A stretch of 22,889 bases of DNA from Oidiodendron maius Zn (lineage: Eukaryota > Ascomycota > Leotiomycetes > Myxotrichaceae). Positions 18,914 through 22,889 of this stretch are shown here, in pieces; position 1 is the stretch's first letter; every line of letters starts with the position of its first letter. The stretch is from assembly GCA_000827325.1 (NCBI GenBank), contig KN832891.1, positions 657,678-680,566 on the forward strand. Reading direction: 5' to 3'. Both the position numbers and the translations under genes were made by a program. The notes beneath the pieces are model-generated. The model did not search any database. It was given only the letters and a program-made list of their open reading frames with translations, and was not told where the DNA came from.

Positions 18914-21772
18914 GATTTTCCTCTAGTTCCTATAAATTATCTGTCTGACTATATCCTTTCTATTTAATTAAGTATTCTTACTAACTTTTTATAGTTATTC
19001 TAGTATCTAGGATTTTCTTAACCTTATATTCTCCTGGATTGTTCTCTGGTTAGAGTTTAGCTTATATTACTACTAGTATATCTTCCTTTACTGGTTCTAG
19101 TAGAGATATATAGAATATAGGGTAAAGTCTAGAGTTCTTAGGTAGCTATAGTTTATAATTAATAGATCTAACTTTTTCTAGAATTCTAAATAGTCCTAGT
19201 TTCTTGAAGTCTAGCTTACTGTTTAGTTGTTTGGTTTTAATATTCCTTTATAGTAGGTATACTTTATCCCCCTCTTTTAGTAGAGGTCCTATACTATACT
19301 TTTTGTTAGTATTTACTATAGTTTACTACTAGCTAAATATAATGTCTTTTATAAGCTATTCCTTTAGTTGTTATAGCTTATCTATAAACACTCTAGATAG
19401 TTCTGCTTTTTCTTTATCTTTTTTTAGCTGTCTATAGGCTTCTAGTTTATAGCCAAAATTAGTAAAGAAAGGTAAAGTCTTTATTGCTTCACTTTTTATA
19501 CTATTATAAGCAAACTATACTAGTAGTAGCTATTCTATCTAATTGTTTTATCTATAATTAATATAGTTTCTTAGATACTGCTCTAAGGTTTAGTTTAGTT
19601 ATTCTGTTTAACTATCTGTTTAAGGATAGAATACTATTAATAGTTTATAATTTGCCTCTAGTCTTGCTATAAGAGATTACTAGAACTTTAAGATAAACAA
19701 CTTGTCTCTATCTGAGATTATTTCTTCTAGTAGTCTATATTAGTTAAGAATAATCCTTAGGAATATATATACCAATTCTAGGGCATTACTGCTTTCTTTA
19801 TATAGTATAAAATACCTATACTTGGTTAACCTATCTGTTACTATCTATATCGAATTATAGGCAACCTTAGTTATTAGTTCCTTTAATAGCAGGAGTTTAA
19901 TAATGAAATTAAAGGTAATGGATTTCTATACTCTATCTGGTATTAGTAGTAGTTATAGCAACCTATAGAGTATATATCAGTTTGTCTTGCTTTTATTATA
20001 TAAGATATATTCCTCTACTACTTTCTTAACCTCCTTCCTTATCTCTAGGAAGTAATAGTCCCTTACTAATCTTTTAAGGGTTCTTGTAACTCCTTAGTAT
20101 CTATATATAAAGAGTGTATATTACTCCTATATAAAGTCTTATCTTATCCTGGTTAGGATATAGACAAGCCCCTTGAATTATAATATACTCTAGTGATTAA
20201 CTAGGAAGTCTATAGTTGGTTCCTTAATAACTCTTTGTATATTTTTGTCTTTTATATATATACCCTTAATTGTCTTCTCTAATTATATATCTTCTATAAC
20301 TGAAATAGTAGCTAATAGTTTATAGTTATATTCTATACCCTTATTATTAGCTTTTAATATCGCTTAGGGCTTCTCTATAGGTTTCCTAGTATAGTCTTGT
20401 TATTAGCTTAGAGTATTAACTCTAGTGTTTTCTGATCCTTTCTTATATACTATAATAAAGTTATAGGCTAATAATGCTTCAGACTATTAGACTTGTCTTT
20501 GGTTTAGGATCTTAGTTATAGTAAAGGAAGTAAGGTTCTTATAATCTATCTAGATCTATACCTGATATATAGATCCTTTAAGGTAAACTCTCTACTATTT
20601 ATATATAACGACTATTACTAATAGTTCCTTGTTATATATATTATAGTTCAACTTGGCTAGTAATAGTTTGTATAAGTAGTATATAACTAGTCTTAACTTC
20701 CTTTACTTATTGACTTATTCTAAGTAAGCTCTAATAGTAAAGTCAGATATATCTGTTTCTAGGATAATTTTCTGTTTTAGGTTAAAGATAGTAAGTATTA
20801 GTGCTTATATAAATTTATACTTGAGTATATTAAGGGCTTCCTGGACTATCTTATTCTATATAAATTTCTGGTCCTTTTTTATTAGTTCTATTAAGGATAC
20901 TATTACCTTTAAGTAATTCTAGATAAACTATTAATAGAAGTTAGCAAATCCCAAGAAGGATTATACTTCTTTGATAGTTTATAGGACTAGCTACTTAAGG
21001 ACAGCCTTTACTTTTTCCTTATCTATCTAGATTCTATTTTCCCTGATAATATATCCTAGGAACTTAAGTTCCTTCTTATAAAACTTATATTTTCCTGGTT
21101 TAATTAGTAGTCTTGCCTGCTTAATCTTATCTAGTATTTTCTTAATATATTTGATATACTTAGTCAGTGTCTTGGAGAATATAAGGATATTATCCAAGTA
21201 AGCAACTATAAAGATATCGAGATATTTGTATAGCTAGTTATTAATCATTTGCTAATAGGTTATAGGGGCGTTGGTTAGTCCTTCCTATATAACTAGAGTC
21301 TTATAGAGACTATAGTAGATATAGAACGCTATTTTCTATTCCTTGCTTTCCTTTATTCTTATTATATAGTATACTCTCTATATATTAAGACTTGTAAAGT
21401 ATTTAGTTCTTTAGAGTCTGTTATATAACTCGTTGATTAGTAGTAGTATATATCTATCCTTAATAGTAATATCGTTTAGCTATCTATAGTCTATATATAG
21501 CTATAGGTTACTATTCTTTTTTGGTATAAACAGGACTAGACTTACTACTAATAATATAGATAGTTGTATAAATCCTTTTACTAGGTTCTTATTAATGAAT
21601 TTCTTAAGAACCCCTAACTCCTTTTCTGATATCTAGTATAATAGTCTAAAAGGAGGTATCTTTCCAGGCTTAATAGGTATCTTGTAATCCTATAGCTAGT
21701 GCTTTAGAAGTGCCTTGTTTATAGGCGCTTCTTAGAATAGTAGCTTGTATTCCTTATATACTACTAGACTAC
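18850..21772 (-). pseudogene. pol of gypsy chromovirus B: RT, RNase H, integrase, chromodomain
   Basis: On the minus strand, from 21772 down: reverse transcriptase (PIKPGKIPPFRLLY, ~21670; VLFIPKKNS, ~21530; catalytic box YLDN in place of YLDD, ~21190-21210; SFLGFANFY, ~20940); RNase H (~20450-20880); integrase with ITFNFIIKLL, VTDRLTKY, IISDRDKLF and a LLIVFYP block (~19520-20150); the post-core domain (~19100-19300, KLDFKKLGLFRILEKV); and a chromodomain (~18870-19040, EYLIK-KGYSQTDN...ENLNYLELL). It is less mutated than copy A. Stops are TAG, TAA and a few TGA. No gag or protease and no 5' LTR are seen: the element ends at about 21772. The chromodomain marks it as a chromovirus, a group thought to target heterochromatin. 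Confidence 0.88.
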
Positions 21773-21895
21773 ACAATAGATACCTATAGGTAACCTATTA
21801 AGGATAACTACCTACCTACTAGGTACCTAACCTAACTGGGTAGATAGTATAAAATATAACTATCTACCTAGTAGGTACCTATAGGTACCCATTAT
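21773..21895. repeat. Cluster of palindromes and inverted repeats
   Basis: It contains the perfect palindrome GGTACCTATAGGTACC (21874-21889), a related ACCTATAGGT at 21782-21791, and a hairpin GGTAGATAGT / ACTATCTACC (21839-21848 and 21859-21868, 10-nt loop). The segment CTACCTACTAGGTACCTA recurs at about 21863 with a one-base change. No coding frame. It marks the border between element B and the inverted-repeat element. Confidence 0.7.
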
Positions 21896-21999
21896 TTCAG
21901 ACATATAACTATACATAATTTAATATAGTAATCTTTATACTACTTTTATTTAAGCTCTTTAATTAAAGGCTATATATATAAATTTAGCCTTAATAATTA

Positions 22000-22474
22000 A
22001 TATCAAAATTATATAATTATTCTAGTCTATATAATATATACCTTAAGCATATATAGGGATATGTCTATAACTAGTATTACTATAAAGATTACTATATATA
22101 TATATATATATTATATAGCAATACTATAACCTAATATAAAACCAACCCTACAAACACTACAACTATAGCAGATTGGTACAACCCTAAACACTAATACACT
22201 CAGTTTAAGGCCAAGAATACCTCCAAGCCCAAGAAGCTATACCGCTACTATAAGGAGTAATAGGTTAAGATCAGGAAAGCCAAGTATAAAGAGAACCTTA
22301 TAAAGAGGCAATATATCACTATATATATATTTAATTAATAATTGTAATAATTCATCTCTTATTATATTAAGTAATCTTATAGTAATCTTTATAGTAATAC
22401 TAGTTATAGCTATATCTCTATATATACTTAAGGTATATATTATATAGACTAGAATAATTATACAATTTTGATAT
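22000..22474. mobile_element. Element with ~95-bp terminal inverted repeats (MITE-like or remnant DNA transposon)
   Basis: The arms 22000-22096 and 22378-22474 are reverse complements over about 95 bp with five mismatches, several of them C/T or G/A. The outer ends may extend a few bases (21990 left, 22490 right), where TTA repeats blur the border. The interior (about 280 bp) has a TA microsatellite (22093-22112) and a decayed frame at 22168-22320. Target duplication is uncertain. Long inverted arms and small size suit a non-autonomous DNA element or fold-back element, but no transposase was recognised. Confidence 0.75.
22168..22320 (+). pseudogene. Lys/Tyr-rich coding remnant inside the inverted-repeat element
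   Basis: A 51-codon frame reads ADWYNPKH, a stop, then a Lys-rich stretch (SKPKKLYRYYKE), two adjacent stops (TAA TAG), and VKIRKAKYKENLIKRQ. All three stops can come from Gln codons by C-to-T change. The composition is unlike the TA-rich arms, so it is probably a scrap of a real protein gene. I do not recognise the family. Confidence 0.35.
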
Positions 22475-22535
22475 TATTATTATTATTATTAATACTCTGT
22501 TTAGCTATCTAGCTACAGAACCTCTACTAGAAATA

Positions 22536-22889
22536 TCATAAGGTAAACCGTGCCCCTTAGGGCTGGACGAAACCCTTATGCATTGGTCCCTATACGCACG
22601 AAGCGTCTTCGCCTGGTCCTCGCTGCTACTTAGCCGGTCTCACCGCCGACTATGTGATACCACCTGGAGCCTCTATAGCCCCCCTTTCTTCCTCCTCCTC
22701 CTCCTGGTCCTGGATTGCTGCATACCTGCAGGCTCGCCGGAACTCAGGGAGGCGGCCGGTAGCTAGCAGCCACCTTACCACCGTCCCTGCACAGGCTGGG
22801 TCTGCCGTTGCTGCTGTGAAGTCGCGGGTGGTTCGAAGGGGGTGCGGTAGGAGGGCCCTCTGGAGCTCCTCTCTCTCTTGTTGTAGTTC
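22536..22889 (-). pseudogene. Unknown coding remnant, open to the window edge, GC-rich
   Basis: From the right edge the minus strand is open for 79 codons to a TAG at 22650-22652. It continues in the same frame through TAG (22626-22628), TAG (22590-22592) and TAA (22557-22559) to a TGA at 22536-22538. It shows VVRWLLATGRLPEFRRAC and then an acidic run of Glu coded by a GAG repeat. The four internal stops fit Gln codons changed by C-to-T. The open segment is clearly more GC-rich than everything to its left. Family unknown; the upstream part lies outside the window. Confidence 0.45.
22692..22707. repeat. Short trinucleotide repeat (TCC/GGA)
   Basis: About five TCC units in a row. On the minus strand they code for a run of Glu in the coding remnant at 22536-22889. 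Confidence 0.7.

Noticed and set aside
22093-22112. TA repeat as a centromere or telomere signal
   Set aside because: It is a short microsatellite inside the inverted-repeat element. There is no telomeric TTAGGG array and no larger tandem array.
1-22889. tRNA, rRNA, CRISPR array or bacterial operon
   Set aside because: I saw no cloverleaf with box A and box B, no rRNA core sequence and no regular spacer array. Introns and fungal elements show eukaryotic DNA.

Overview
The window looks like repeat-rich, RIP-affected nuclear DNA of a filamentous ascomycete (Pezizomycotina). RIP is repeat-induced point mutation, which turns C:G into T:A, preferably at CpA. Four things point this way: short introns with GT...AG ends and CTAAC-type branch sites; a fungal protein built from a STAND-like N-terminus, a ubiquitin-like domain and a SANT domain; a fungal Helitron replicase; and several Ty3/gypsy elements whose frames are broken almost only by TAG, TGA and TAA codons explainable by C-to-T transitions. 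I found no bacterial-type genes, operons, tRNA, rRNA or CRISPR. The species cannot be named from the sequence.

Layout. 1-3.4 kb: mixed-composition DNA with no gene I can support. 3412-5597 (minus): a four-exon gene of about 653 codons whose frame and splice sites can be traced fully, but with three premature stops. 5598-6749: GC-tract-rich intergenic DNA with C-rich hairpins, a run of C7 tracts, three CACGTG sites and small tandem repeats; it is probably the 3' non-coding part of the Helitron plus the promoter side of the gene. 6750-10383 (minus): a Helitron Rep/helicase pseudogene with HUH, Y2, Walker A, Walker B and C-terminal Pif1 motifs. It stays in one frame for 3.4 kb despite 17 premature stops.

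10384-21772 is a very AT-rich nest of gypsy remnants. Going right, each element appears to interrupt the previous one: A (family 1 chromovirus, minus) cuts the Helitron; D (family 3, minus) cuts A; C (family 2, plus) cuts D; B (family 1, minus) cuts C. A solo LTR of family 2 sits inside A with a clean 5-bp target duplication, and B still shows the empty site. Family 1 also carries a plus-strand (antisense) Cys-rich, coiled-coil ORF between the end of pol and the 3' LTR. It overlaps the chromodomain end tail to tail.

21773-22535 holds a palindrome cluster and a roughly 475-bp element with about 95-bp terminal inverted repeats and a decayed coding core. At about 22536 composition jumps to GC-rich, exactly at the end of a minus-strand coding remnant that runs off the window.

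Nothing here is likely to work as an intact coding unit. The window is mainly a record of nested transposition and RIP. The most distinctive points are the domain fusion in the SANT gene, the antisense ORF of family 1, the predicted order of missing element halves to the right of the window, and the inverted-repeat element near the right edge.
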